The position numbers were made by a program, and so were the translations under genes. A DNA stretch of 61,510 nt. It comes from Clostridiales bacterium Firm_08 (GTDB lineage: Bacteria > Bacillota > Clostridia > Oscillospirales > QAKW01). Numbering within the stretch: position 1 is the stretch's first letter; each line of letters starts with the position of its first letter. This document shows, one piece after another, positions 15,229-23,336 of the stretch. The DNA is taken from assembly GCA_001604045.1 (NCBI GenBank), contig LVAN01000004.1:1-61510 (forward strand), given 5' to 3'. The notes below the pieces were generated by a model. The model searched no databases and was not told the origin of the DNA. It saw only the letters and a list, made by a program, of their open reading frames with translations.

Positions 15229-16815
15229 TTAAATCTTTTTTTTCAGCGTCAGGATATTCTGACCGTTTTTGTATTCATAGGACACGTCGTCCATGATCTT
15301 TTTCGTCATAAAGATCCCGAGTCCCCCGATCTCACGCTCGGCGGCGGAAAGCGTCACATCCGGATCCTCTTTTTTCAGGGGATCGTACGGGACGCCTCTG
15401 TCGATAAACGTGATCGTGACCGTGACGGGATCGCCGGACACCTCCACACGGACCGTGGCATTCCCCTTGCCCGGCGCGTAGGCATAATTGGCGATGTTGA
15501 CGAATATCTCCTCGACGGCGATATCCATCTGCATTTGTGATTTCATGGGACAGTCGACCGCCTCAAGACGCGCGTCGATAAAATCGATCACCGTTTGCAG
15601 ATTGTCCGTCGTCGCCTCAACGTCCATTTCGTTCGCCGCGCCCGCCGCCGCGGACGCGACCTCAAACGTGAGAGAGTCGATGAGCGGCAGCAGTTCGATC
15701 AGGCGTGTTTTCCACAGCAAGATCAGATCGGCGTCAGCGTGATGGCGCGTGCCCCAATCTATCAGATATCCGTAGGAAAGACAGCGAACCTTATTTTCAA
15801 CGTCTCCGATCACCTGTTCGTCCGCCGTGTTGAGATATTCGGCAAGGCTCTCATGCCAGAACCTGCGGGCCGTTGTTTGATCGAAGCCCTGGAATTTCAG
15901 GATGATCTCCGGATCGTTTTCCGAATAACCGATATAGGCGCTATACATCCGCATAAGATCAAAGATCGGATGCCCGACAGAAAGGGTGTCCATATCGATG
16001 ACCAGGACCTCATCCCCTGCCAGCACGATGTTTTTCGTATGATAGTCGCCGTGGATCATATGATCGCTTTCGGGAATGGCTTCGGTCATCTGAACGAGTT
16101 TTTCGCCGAGACCCTCCGGCAAAACATCTTTTGTTCTGCGGATTGCCGTCAGCACTTTTTCCTTGAAAGGCGGCAGTTTTCCTTCCGGCACCTCGGTGCT
16201 GTGGATCTTTTTGAGCATTTTTACGTATTCCGCGACGCACCAGTCAAAGCGTTCCGGCTCTTTCGCCAGCAGTTTGGAAAACGATTTTGCGTCCAGCAGT
16301 TCAAACACCGAGCCGTAACTGTCGCCGACTTTCACCACATCATATGAGATCGCGGTCGGAATGCCTAACACCAACGCCAGGCGCGCGACCTCGCGCTCAT
16401 GCTGTATCTCGGAAAGCGCGTCGGCGTTTTTATAGGTTTTTACCACGTTGTCGCCGTCGATCCGGTAGACCTTTCCGTTGGCGCCCTCTCCAATGACCTC
16501 GCAGCCCTCCACCGAGACCAGCCGATACGCCTTTTCAACGGTCATCATTTCGGTAAAACCGGTCATTTCAAAAATTTCATAGATCTCGGAGATGACATTT
16601 ATGATCTTCAGTTCCGGATATGCCTTTTTCACCCGGAGGATCACGCGCAGCCCCGCGCTGGAAATATATTCAAGTTCCGACGCATCAAGAATGACGCTGA
16701 TATTTCCTTTTCCGGCAAGACGTGCCTGAAGATCCGCCTCCGTCTGAGCGGCGTTGCCGGAATCTATCCTGCCCGCGAGGGCGATCGTAAGGATCTCTTG
16801 ATTGCTGTTCATCAT
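15229..16815 (-). CDS. STAS - APH-like kinase - RsbW-type HATPase triple fusion protein
   Basis: A 528-residue soluble signalling protein with three domains. Residues 1-100 are an anti-sigma-antagonist STAS domain with the phosphorylatable motif LEYISSAGLR (S52/S53). Residues 103-375 are an aminoglycoside-phosphotransferase/choline-kinase-like domain of the TIGR02172 type: Gly loop GEGANGK (109-115), Lys126, catalytic HGDYHTKN (D257) and IDMDT (D274/D276), so all key residues are present. Residues 395-528 are a GHKL anti-sigma kinase domain with N-box EEIFVN (N440), G1 DRGVPYDP and G2 GGLGIFMTK. One chain therefore carries both an antagonist and its potential kinase. GAGGT precedes the ATG; 24 nt separate it from the MATE fusion. 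Substrate of the central kinase unknown. Confidence 0.88.
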   Translation of the reverse strand: MMNSNQEILTIALAGRIDSGNAAQTEADLQARLAGKGNISVILDASELEYISSAGLRVILRVKKAYPELKIINVISEIYEIFEMTGFTEMMTVEKAYRLVSVEGCEVIGEGANGKVYRIDGDNVVKTYKNADALSEIQHEREVARLALVLGIPTAISYDVVKVGDSYGSVFELLDAKSFSKLLAKEPERFDWCVAEYVKMLKKIHSTEVPEGKLPPFKEKVLTAIRRTKDVLPEGLGEKLVQMTEAIPESDHMIHGDYHTKNIVLAGDEVLVIDMDTLSVGHPIFDLMRMYSAYIGYSENDPEIILKFQGFDQTTARRFWHESLAEYLNTADEQVIGDVENKVRCLSYGYLIDWGTRHHADADLILLWKTRLIELLPLIDSLTFEVASAAAGAANEMDVEATTDNLQTVIDFIDARLEAVDCPMKSQMQMDIAVEEIFVNIANYAYAPGKGNATVRVEVSGDPVTVTITFIDRGVPYDPLKKEDPDVTLSAAEREIGGLGIFMTKKIMDDVSYEYKNGQNILTLKKKI

Positions 16816-16839
16816 AGTATTACCTCAATTCTTAGATAT

Positions 16840-18597
16840 TTATAATACGAGCGTAAGGTTGTTCAGCCCCAGGGAGCAGACGTAATTGGCGTCTTTCACC
16901 ATTTTCATTACAAGACGGATGCCGATGTGGACCGTCGGATCGTCTGTTTTATGCAGATCCATATAAGCGATAGGATCGAAATCCACGCAGTTGTCACGGA
17001 TGCGGATCAGACGTTTATCATTCTTGAATATCAGACGGATGTCGATGGTATGATCCTTTTTGCGATCCTTTGTAAATCCGTGCGCCACGATGTTGTTCGC
17101 CATCTCCTCGATACACAGGGAGATCATTCTGCTGTTTCGTTCACTCTCGCCGTGCCGCAGGCAGAAGTCAGCCGCGTCCTCCGACGCTTTGACCGCTTCC
17201 GGCGTCGTGCGCACTGTCATATCCAGGCAATTTTCCTCCGACGCGCCGAGACCGTCCGGCAACAGGGCAAAAATTTTCGCGGAAAATCCGAACTGTTTGT
17301 TCTTTCCCCAGACGTAAACGGCGATCAGCAGCAGCATGGTGCTCTCGCCGCATACCCAGGAGATCCAAATGCCCGTCGTGCCGATAAAAGGACTCAGGAT
17401 GACCGCGTAGAGCGCGATAAACCCAAAGCTCTGCAGTACCGATATGACATTGGTCAGCGCGACGCGATCGATCCCCTGATAAAAGTTCTTGAAAGCGGTG
17501 TTGAGCGCGCTGGGAAGCAGCGAAAGACAGAACAGCCGAACGCCCGCCACCGCCATATTCTGCGCCTCTAAATTACCGTCAAGGAACAATCCCACAAGCA
17601 GCGGCGCCGCGATCAGTATGAAAACGATCACAACCGCGGTGAGGACGAAAGAGTAAAGCGACATCGTTTTGACGATGGTATGCAGTGAGCGCCGATCCTC
17701 ATCACTGTAAAACAGCGACGACATCATAAGCGCGACAGATCCGATACCCGCGCCGAAGCAATAACACAAATTCCCGATCGTGGATACGATGGAATACGAC
17801 GCGACGGAAAGGTTCCCGCCGACACTCAAGAGCAATTTGTTGAACAAAAACACCAAAAGTACCAGACTGATCTGATTGAGCAGGGTGGGGATCCCCTGTT
17901 TGCCGATATCCCCAAACAAGCGCTTTTGAATCCCTTTGAAGTTGAAACGGAACATACTTTTCTTTGTGAAAAAGTAGGACCCGCCTATGATCAGAGCGAT
18001 ATAGTAACTGAGACTTGACGCCAGCCCCATCCCCAGCGTACCGCCCTTGAAAACAAAGACGTTGAGCAGGTCGAACACGATGTCGAACACCGTCATGGCG
18101 GCGACAGCCGCGACAAGCCGTATCCTGTTGCCGGACATTTGCATGAACGGGACCATGACCATCGCGCACAGAAACGCGGGCGCGCCGATGATAAAGCCGC
18201 GCAGATAATCCTTCGTAAGGAAAAACACCTCATTGCCGGGCGTCGGATCCCCCGCGCCGAGAAATACGCAGAGTTTCGAGGACAGCGCCAGCACAAGGAT
18301 GACTCCCGCCGCCGAGATCACCAGCGCCAGAAATACAGACGCGGAAAAACAGCGGTTTGTCCCCTCGCGGTCACCGTTTCCCATAAATTTACCGCAGACC
18401 ACCTGGATGCCGTTGGAAAGCGTACTTCCGATCGCGGCAAAGACCAGCAGCACCGGGTTGGAAAGTCCGTACGCCGTCATAGCGTTTACGCCGAGGAACC
18501 GACCGATAATGATACTGTCCACCAGCATACAGATCATGACAGTCATGGCGGACAGGATCTGCGCAATGATCATCTGTTTGAATACTTTTTTTATCAT
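16840..18597 (-). CDS. MATE-family transporter fused to a C-terminal RsbW-like HATPase domain
   Basis: A 585-residue membrane protein. Residues 1-445 form a MATE/polysaccharide-flippase-superfamily domain with about 12 membrane helices (VDSIIIGRFLGVNAMTAYGL near the N-terminus is typical). Residues 454-585 are a soluble GHKL kinase domain: N-box CIEEMANNIVAHG (N501/N502), G1 RDNCVDFDP and G2 HIGIRLVMKM. In ordinary MATE proteins the C-terminus ends after the last helix. The fusion couples a transporter or sensor domain to an anti-sigma-type serine kinase and suggests membrane-located control of a STAS partner. It lies 24 nt after the PP2C gene. Transport substrate unknown; the MATE part may act as a sensor only. 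Confidence 0.88.
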   Translation of the reverse strand: MIKKVFKQMIIAQILSAMTVMICMLVDSIIIGRFLGVNAMTAYGLSNPVLLVFAAIGSTLSNGIQVVCGKFMGNGDREGTNRCFSASVFLALVISAAGVILVLALSSKLCVFLGAGDPTPGNEVFFLTKDYLRGFIIGAPAFLCAMVMVPFMQMSGNRIRLVAAVAAMTVFDIVFDLLNVFVFKGGTLGMGLASSLSYYIALIIGGSYFFTKKSMFRFNFKGIQKRLFGDIGKQGIPTLLNQISLVLLVFLFNKLLLSVGGNLSVASYSIVSTIGNLCYCFGAGIGSVALMMSSLFYSDEDRRSLHTIVKTMSLYSFVLTAVVIVFILIAAPLLVGLFLDGNLEAQNMAVAGVRLFCLSLLPSALNTAFKNFYQGIDRVALTNVISVLQSFGFIALYAVILSPFIGTTGIWISWVCGESTMLLLIAVYVWGKNKQFGFSAKIFALLPDGLGASEENCLDMTVRTTPEAVKASEDAADFCLRHGESERNSRMISLCIEEMANNIVAHGFTKDRKKDHTIDIRLIFKNDKRLIRIRDNCVDFDPIAYMDLHKTDDPTVHIGIRLVMKMVKDANYVCSLGLNNLTLVL

Positions 18598-18621
18598 TTT
18601 TTTATCACTCTCAACTATGAT

Positions 18622-20088
18622 TTATTTTTTATACTCCAAACAAAGCATCGTCAGATCGTCGAACTGCTCCGCGTCCTTTACAAAATCATCGACAGTCCGG
18701 CGCACGTTTTTCAGGATCTGGTCCGGCGAAGCGTCACCGTCAAGATTAAGCGCGTCGACCATCCGCTCCGCGCCAAACTGTTCGTTCCGCGCGTTGGTCG
18801 CCTCCGGCACGCCGTCGGTGTACAGGAACAGTTTGGAGCCGGGCTTCATCGTCAACTCATATTCTTTATATCTGACGCCGTCCATCCCGCCGATGACAAA
18901 ACCGTGCTTATCCTTAACAAGTTCGAATGATCCGTCGGGATCCTTGAGCACCGGATATTCGTGCCCCGCGTTGGCGGCGATCAGTTTCCCGGTCGAGATC
19001 TCCAGAATGCCCAGCCAAACCGTAACGAACATTTCCTCCCGGTTGTTGGAACAGATCGCAGCGTTGGTATCGGTCAGGATCTCCGCGGGACTTTTGCCCA
19101 TCATGGCGTTGTTCGCCAGGATGATCTTGGACGCCATCATAAACAGCGCGGCGGGAACGCCCTTGCCGGATACGTCCGCCATGACCATACACAGATGATC
19201 GTCGTCGATCAGGAAAAAATCATAGAAATCTCCGCCGACTTCTTTAGCGGGATCCATCGCGGCGTAAATATCAAATTCCGTCCGGTCGGGAAACGCGGGA
19301 AAGATATTGGGCAGCATATCCGCCTGGATGCCGGAAGCAAGGTTCAGCTCGGACTCGATCCGGGCGCTCTTTACGTCCTTCTCGTGCTGGCTCACCACCA
19401 TATCTCTTCCGCGCCGCGCGATATTGCAGCTGATGATGGAGATGATAGAGAACATCATCCATCTGGGCAGAAAATCGTAAAGCATCGTGTTGAAGATAAG
19501 CATCCGATCGCTTGCCCCCGCGTTTATGATCGCGTCGCCGAGAAAGCCGCCTGTCGCAATCATTTGCGTACCTTCCGGAAAAGTCACGATATTGAGGTTG
19601 ATCAAACCATGCGTCGCGCCCCAGTACGCCGATATCGCGAAAACCACCGTGGAAAGTACAGACGTGAAAACCGTCAGCCGTCTTGAAAAATAGCGGCTGC
19701 TGAATACCACGGGAATGACCATAAGGATCGCCGCCTTATGGGTCAGCATACTGTCAAGCCGCGCGTATACGATCACAAGACCGATCAGCAGGAGCGGTTT
19801 CAGCCACCAGGCGTCGTTTTTAGTGATCCTGCAGATCAAAAGCAGGATCAGAATTTCCACGATGGCCTGGATGGTGGTGGAATACATCAGATTTCCGGAA
19901 AGCGGGAACACCCCTGTCGCCGTCAGGATCAGGATCACCACGAGGATCACTCCGCTGCACAGAAGCATCAGCGCGCCGAGGCGATTGGTCTGCACCTCGG
20001 TCTCATGGAACATCGGATCCGGGGTCAGCCTGTCCCGGAATTCTTTCCATCGGGAACGCTCTTTGTCTTTCATTCTATTATTTTTCAT
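18622..20088 (-). CDS. Membrane-bound SpoIIE/RsbU-type PP2C phosphatase
   Basis: A 488-residue protein. The N-terminal 210 residues hold about six membrane helices. A short coiled linker (SQHEKDVKSARIESEL) leads into a C-terminal PP2C/SpoIIE domain (about 245-488) with metal-binding motifs KEVGGDFYDFF, VMADVSGKG, NAGHEYP and LYTDGVPEA...FDDLTM. The expected role is dephosphorylating STAS phosphoserine, opposing the RsbW-like kinases encoded downstream. The ATG overlaps the STAS stop codon (ATGA) and has no separate ribosome binding site, implying translational coupling and matched synthesis with its probable substrate. Confidence 0.92.
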   Translation of the reverse strand: MKNNRMKDKERSRWKEFRDRLTPDPMFHETEVQTNRLGALMLLCSGVILVVILILTATGVFPLSGNLMYSTTIQAIVEILILLLICRITKNDAWWLKPLLLIGLVIVYARLDSMLTHKAAILMVIPVVFSSRYFSRRLTVFTSVLSTVVFAISAYWGATHGLINLNIVTFPEGTQMIATGGFLGDAIINAGASDRMLIFNTMLYDFLPRWMMFSIISIISCNIARRGRDMVVSQHEKDVKSARIESELNLASGIQADMLPNIFPAFPDRTEFDIYAAMDPAKEVGGDFYDFFLIDDDHLCMVMADVSGKGVPAALFMMASKIILANNAMMGKSPAEILTDTNAAICSNNREEMFVTVWLGILEISTGKLIAANAGHEYPVLKDPDGSFELVKDKHGFVIGGMDGVRYKEYELTMKPGSKLFLYTDGVPEATNARNEQFGAERMVDALNLDGDASPDQILKNVRRTVDDFVKDAEQFDDLTMLCLEYKK

Positions 20089-20381
20089 TCAATAGTCAGA
20101 ATATCCGAAAAACCGGTGACCTCAAAGATCTCCATGATCGTTTCGTTCACGCCCGTCACTTTCATTTCGCCCTGGTTGTTCATTGTCTTTTGCGCGGACA
20201 GCAGTACGCGAAGCCCCGCGGAAGAGAGATATTCAAGCTCCGTAAGGTCGATCGTAAGCGCTGTCACTCCGTCCAGAGACGCTTTGAGTTCCGCCTCAAG
20301 TTCCGGCGCGGTCATGGTGTCCAAACGTCCCTCCGGGGCGATGATGAGTTCACTGCCGTTTTTCGTTTTTTGGATAGTCAT
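20085..20381 (-). CDS. Stand-alone STAS anti-sigma factor antagonist
   Basis: A 98-residue single-domain STAS protein of the SpoIIAA/RsbV size. Phosphoacceptor serines lie in LEYLSSAGLRVL (S53/S54), a motif nearly identical to that in the triple fusion (LEYISSAGLRVIL). It would bind and inhibit an RsbW-like kinase when dephosphorylated. AGAAGGA precedes the ATG. It overlaps the downstream phosphatase start by 4 nt and follows the GHKL-like gene by 37 nt. Confidence 0.93.
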   Translation of the reverse strand: MTIQKTKNGSELIIAPEGRLDTMTAPELEAELKASLDGVTALTIDLTELEYLSSAGLRVLLSAQKTMNNQGEMKVTGVNETIMEIFEVTGFSDILTIE

Positions 20382-20418
20382 TGTTGTTTCCTTCTTTCTT
20401 AATATTTGTAAGACTTCC

Positions 20419-21009
20419 TTAAAAAGCCTTATACACTGCGATCTCTACGTTTTTGCCGACGATACTGACTTTGACGTCGTCGGCGATGTTGGCGATGATG
20501 GATCTCTCGATCTCATCCCACGCCTCGGGCCTTTCCTTGTTTTCCTCGACCAGTTTTTGGATCTCCGCTCTGTAACGATCCATAGACCACGAGATCCCCT
20601 CTCCGACGGTATATGCGGAAGCGGTATTGATCATGGCATAGGGAAGCGCGTCCTCCATGGAGAGCAGCATACCGGCGATCATCACTTTGATCCGCCCCGT
20701 AAATCCGCTTGCGGCATAGTTTTTTCCGCCGGAGGAAGCGGCGAGGAACTGCTCGCGCATATCCATCGTCATTTTGACGTTGGATCTTAAATGAAGTTCG
20801 AACGTCCTGTTTTCGATCTCCAGCCAGTATTCCGCCTCAACGTTCCCGGCGATGCCGCGCAGCATGCCGGACACCTCCTCCGCCAAAAGACGCAGATGAA
20901 GCGCGGACTTTTGATCAAGCCCGCTGTCCCTGCCGCACTTCTCGGTCAGCGCAAGGGCTTCTCGGATGCCTTCTCCCCCGCTCGTTACAGTGATCGGTGC
21001 TGTTTTCAT
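20419..21009 (-). CDS. Probable divergent GHKL/RsbW-like protein of the partner-switching operon
   Basis: A 196-residue protein, first in the operon. An N-terminal segment (ALHLRLLAEEVSGMLRGI) resembles the N-box helix of anti-sigma kinases, and following beta strands (YWLEIENRTFELHL) fit a GHKL core. I cannot find convincing G1 (DxGxG) or G2 motifs, so ATP binding may be lost. The C-terminal 60 residues are helical and charged. I chose the ATG at 21009 because AAGGAGG lies 6-12 nt upstream; the open frame extends to 21036. Alternatives are a scaffold or a phosphoprotein-binding domain. Confidence 0.65.
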   Translation of the reverse strand: MKTAPITVTSGGEGIREALALTEKCGRDSGLDQKSALHLRLLAEEVSGMLRGIAGNVEAEYWLEIENRTFELHLRSNVKMTMDMREQFLAASSGGKNYAASGFTGRIKVMIAGMLLSMEDALPYAMINTASAYTVGEGISWSMDRYRAEIQKLVEENKERPEAWDEIERSIIANIADDVKVSIVGKNVEIAVYKAF

Positions 21010-21145
21010 AATGGAAACCTCCTTAAAAGTGATCATATTACGTTGTCATTACGCGACAGTTGCCCCACCCCGGTCTACTGCGTTTTTTCCTTATATACAA
21101 ACCCAAGGCGCAAAAAATTGTTGAGTTGTTCTTATATAAGGTTTT

Positions 21146-21214
21146 CAAGGCTTTGCGGCAAAGGGTGGCGGAAATTTTACCTTTCAAAACCGCTTTGTCC
21201 TTATCGCGGGTCAG
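21146..21214 (-). repeat. Dispersed intergenic repeat, copy 2
   Basis: The most complete copy, about 69 bp. Plus-strand blocks are CAAGGCTTTGCGGCAAAG, GTGGCGGAAA, CCTTTCAAAACCGCTTTG and CGCGGGTCAGC. CTTTG-CGG-CAAAG is itself a hairpin. Very similar to 47301-47367 and 1136-1196. Confidence 0.8.
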
Positions 21215-21279
21215 CCTATAATACTAATTATAAAAATAATAACATGTTACTATATTTTTTTCAAGATATAATATAAAAA

Positions 21280-21312
21280 ATCCTGCAAGCGTTATCAAAC
21301 TGCTTGCAGGAT
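21280..21312 (-). terminator. Terminator of the infC-rpmI-rplT operon
   Basis: An 11-bp perfect stem ATCCTGCAAGC/GCTTGCAGGAT has an 11-nt loop and a T-rich tail on the minus strand, 16 nt after the rplT stop. Confidence 0.9.
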
Positions 21313-21328
21313 CTTTGATTTCGGGTAC

Positions 21329-21685
21329 TTATTTGACAGCCTTTTTCGCGGTCTCGACGAGCGTCGCGAACGCGTCCATATCGCTGACGGCGATCTCCGC
21401 CAGCATTTTACGGTTGAGCGTGATGCCCGCCGCTTTCAGCCCGTACATAAAACGGGAATAGTTGATATCGTTCATCTTGCAGGCGGCGCTGATCCGCGTG
21501 ATCCACAGACTTCTGAAATCTCTCTTTTTCTGCTTTCTGCCGATATACGCGTTGGTGCCGGAGCGCATCACCGCCTGGTTGGCGATCCGAAACTCCTTGC
21601 TTTTCGCGCCGAAATACCCCTTCGCGAGTTTTAATACTTTCTTTCTTCTTTTGCGCGTCATCATCGCGCCTTTTACACGTGCCAT
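21329..21685 (-). CDS. rplT: 50S ribosomal protein L20
   Basis: 118 residues, the normal L20 length, with the characteristic basic N-terminus [20 protein letters not shown] followed by [20 protein letters not shown] and [17 protein letters not shown]. It binds 23S rRNA early in 50S assembly and in many Bacillota represses its own operon through the infC leader. GGAGG precedes the ATG. Last gene of infC-rpmI-rplT, 20 nt after rpmI. Confidence 0.98.
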   Translation of the reverse strand: MARVKGAMMTRKRRKKVLKLAKGYFGAKSKEFRIANQAVMRSGTNAYIGRKQKKRDFRSLWITRISAACKMNDINYSRFMYGLKAAGITLNRKMLAEIAVSDMDAFATLVETAKKAVK

Positions 21686-21705
21686 TGATCACTTACCTCC
21701 GTTTT

Positions 21706-21900
21706 TTATTTATAAGGGATCAGTTTCTTGATCGCCGCCGTATTCGTCTTGTCGCAATACGCTTCTTTTCTGAGTCCTCTTTTACGCTTGGTGCTTTTTT
21801 TGTTCAGGATGTGAGAGCGAAACGCGTGGCCTCTCTTGACCTTTCCGCCCTTTGTGATCTTAAACCTTTTTTTCGCCCCGGTATGCGTTTTCAGTTTCAT
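21706..21900 (-). CDS. rpmI: 50S ribosomal protein L35
   Basis: 64 residues, typical of L35, with the signature [20 protein letters not shown], the [14 protein letters not shown] segment and a basic C-terminus. A component of the 50S subunit. AAAGGAGG precedes the ATG. It lies between infC (16 nt) and rplT (20 nt) in the conserved order. Confidence 0.98.
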   Translation of the reverse strand: MKLKTHTGAKKRFKITKGGKVKRGHAFRSHILNKKSTKRKRGLRKEAYCDKTNTAAIKKLIPYK

Positions 21901-21916
21901 AACCTGATTTCCTCCT

Positions 21917-22447
21917 TTATTTCTTCTCTTTTGTTGCCGGTTTGGGTGCCAGGATCATAATAAGGTTCCGTCCTTCGAGTTTGCCGGGCTTTTCGATGAC
22001 CGCAAACTCCTCCGTCAGTGCAAAGAAACGCTGAGCGATCGCCTCACCGAGTTCGGTGTGCGCCATCTCACGCCCCTTGTATTTCACAACGACCTTGACC
22101 TTATCTCCGTTTTTCAGAAAACGGATGGCGTGCCCCGCCTTGGTATTGATGTCGTGCGTGTCGATCTTTAAGGTGAGCTGGATCTCTTTTACCGTCACGA
22201 TGTTCTGGTTTTTGCGCGCTTCCTTTTCCTTTTTGGTCTGATCGTAACAGTACTTGTGGAAATCCATGATCTTACACACCGGCGGCTGTGCTTTGGGCGC
22301 GATCTTTACAAGATCCAAATTCTGCGCGTCGGCGATCGAATTTGCTTTTGCGGCATCCATTATGCCAAGCTGATTTCCGTCCGCGTCGATGACGCGAACT
22401 TCCTTATCACGGATCTGCTCGTTGATGGCCAAGTCCTTTGCGTTAAT
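21917..22447 (-). CDS. infC: Translation initiation factor IF-3 (AUU start)
   Basis: A 176-residue IF-3. The N-terminal domain has [21 protein letters not shown]; the linker is Lys-rich; the C-terminal domain has FRKNGDK-like [21 protein letters not shown]. It binds 30S and discriminates against non-AUG initiation. The first ORF-style start (TTG at 22462) lies inside the Shine-Dalgarno GGAGGTG (22460-22454), so I place the start at ATT 22447, 6 nt after that site. Rare AUU starts are a known infC hallmark that lets IF-3 repress its own translation. A promoter and an attenuator leader lie upstream. Confidence 0.93.
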   Translation of the reverse strand: MNAKDLAINEQIRDKEVRVIDADGNQLGIMDAAKANSIADAQNLDLVKIAPKAQPPVCKIMDFHKYCYDQTKKEKEARKNQNIVTVKEIQLTLKIDTHDINTKAGHAIRFLKNGDKVKVVVKYKGREMAHTELGEAIAQRFFALTEEFAVIEKPGKLEGRNLIMILAPKPATKEKK

Positions 22448-22460
22448 ACGTAACACCTCC

Positions 22461-22584
22461 AAAAAATAAAACGGACATAGGAAAATGTCCGTTTTTACAG
22501 AAATGCCGTAAAGCGATTTTCGTATTGACCGGAGACGCTCACTTGCGCTGCGGTGAGAACAGACATCTATCCTACTTTATTACA
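22461..22584 (-). promoter_or_regulatory. infC leader with transcription attenuator (L20-leader-like)
   Basis: The 5' leader ends in a terminator hairpin directly before the ribosome binding site: ACGGACAT (complement of 22492-22485), a 6-nt loop, ATGTCCGT (22478-22471), then TTTATTTTTT. Upstream, ATGTCTGT (22566-22559) can pair with the 5' arm of that terminator with one G-U pair, giving a mutually exclusive antiterminator. This matches the logic of L20-controlled leaders in Bacillota. The effector is inferred, not shown. Confidence 0.75.
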
Positions 22585-22590
22585 AATCGT

Positions 22591-22619
22591 ATTGTATCAC
22601 GCTTTTTTTCGCTTGTCAA
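22591..22619 (-). promoter_or_regulatory. Strong sigma-A promoter of infC-rpmI-rplT
   Basis: Consensus TTGACA (22619-22614), exactly 17 bp, then TACAAT (22596-22591) on the minus strand; transcription should start near 22584. Confidence 0.9.
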
Positions 22620-22627
22620 GAAAAATT

Positions 22628-23326
22628 TCAACTTATCCTGCGGATAATGCCCATCGGCGTCTGCTGACGGGACTGCCCGAGCGGGTTGTCCTTCAGGATA
22701 CGCACGAGAAGATCTTTATCCATCGACGGATCGGAAACGCCGAGGATGACGCCGTCCAGATCATTGACGTCGATGATGCAGACGTCGTGTCCGATCGCCG
22801 CCTTGGTATCTCTCGCCACGCCGTCGGGATCCGTCGGTCCCAGCACGACGCACTCGTTATAGGGCGGCAGTGTACAGTCGCAGGGTCCGTCGATGGAACG
22901 CGCCTTGGGGCCCGCGATATTGTAAAACACGCCGCGTTTGCCGAACAGTTTGCCGATCGCCGAGCAAAACGCCGCCCACAGGATCTTAAACGTGCCGCAC
23001 TCGCGGATCGCCATTTCCATCGTTTCCGGAATGGAAAGCCCGATGCCGTAAGGCGATTTGTAGACGAATTTACACAAAATACGGGCCAGCCGGCGCGGTT
23101 TGATATCTTTCATGAAGATCGCCCGCTTCTGGGTACACGCCACGCATTTTTCGGAAATAAACAGGATATCGCCGTCGATCATCAGATCCTTCGCGTATTC
23201 CGTCGCCACCTGCGGGATGGTATCGCCCTCCCCGACGACTTTGGTTTTCACAGGGATGCGCTGATAGCTGACGCCGTCCACCGTGATAACGAGTTGTTTT
23301 CCTTCGTTCGCAAGTAATTCTTCCAT
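22628..23326 (-). CDS. CofE-like (coenzyme F420-0:L-glutamate ligase domain) protein
   Basis: A 232-residue protein matching the F420-0 gamma-glutamyl-ligase fold: RIPVKTKVVGEGD near the N-terminus, GDILFISEKCVA, then PCDCTLPPYNECVVLGPTDPDGVA and a C-terminal DLDGVILGVSD. True CofE adds glutamate to F420-0. No F420 genes are visible here and most Clostridia lack F420, so this is probably a paralogue with another amino-acid ligase role. I chose the ATG at 23326, which has AGGAGAT upstream. Last gene of the alaS-HIT-PRTase operon, starting 10 nt after the PRTase stop. Confidence 0.78.
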   Translation of the reverse strand: MEELLANEGKQLVITVDGVSYQRIPVKTKVVGEGDTIPQVATEYAKDLMIDGDILFISEKCVACTQKRAIFMKDIKPRRLARILCKFVYKSPYGIGLSIPETMEMAIRECGTFKILWAAFCSAIGKLFGKRGVFYNIAGPKARSIDGPCDCTLPPYNECVVLGPTDPDGVARDTKAAIGHDVCIIDVNDLDGVILGVSDPSMDKDLLVRILKDNPLGQSRQQTPMGIIRRIS

Positions 23327-23336
23327 TTTCGATCTC

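Larger units (their letters stand above)
21010..21328. other. Intergenic region between rplT and the partner-switching operon
   Basis: This 319-bp region holds the rplT terminator (21280-21312), a full copy of the dispersed repeat (21146-21214) and an inverted repeat CCTTATATA/TATATAAGG around 21091-21141. I find no convincing sigma-A promoter for the downstream operon. Confidence 0.6.

Noticed and set aside
22448-22462. TTG start for infC
   Set aside because: The TTG overlaps the Shine-Dalgarno itself; ATT at 22447 has correct spacing and matches IF-3 biology.
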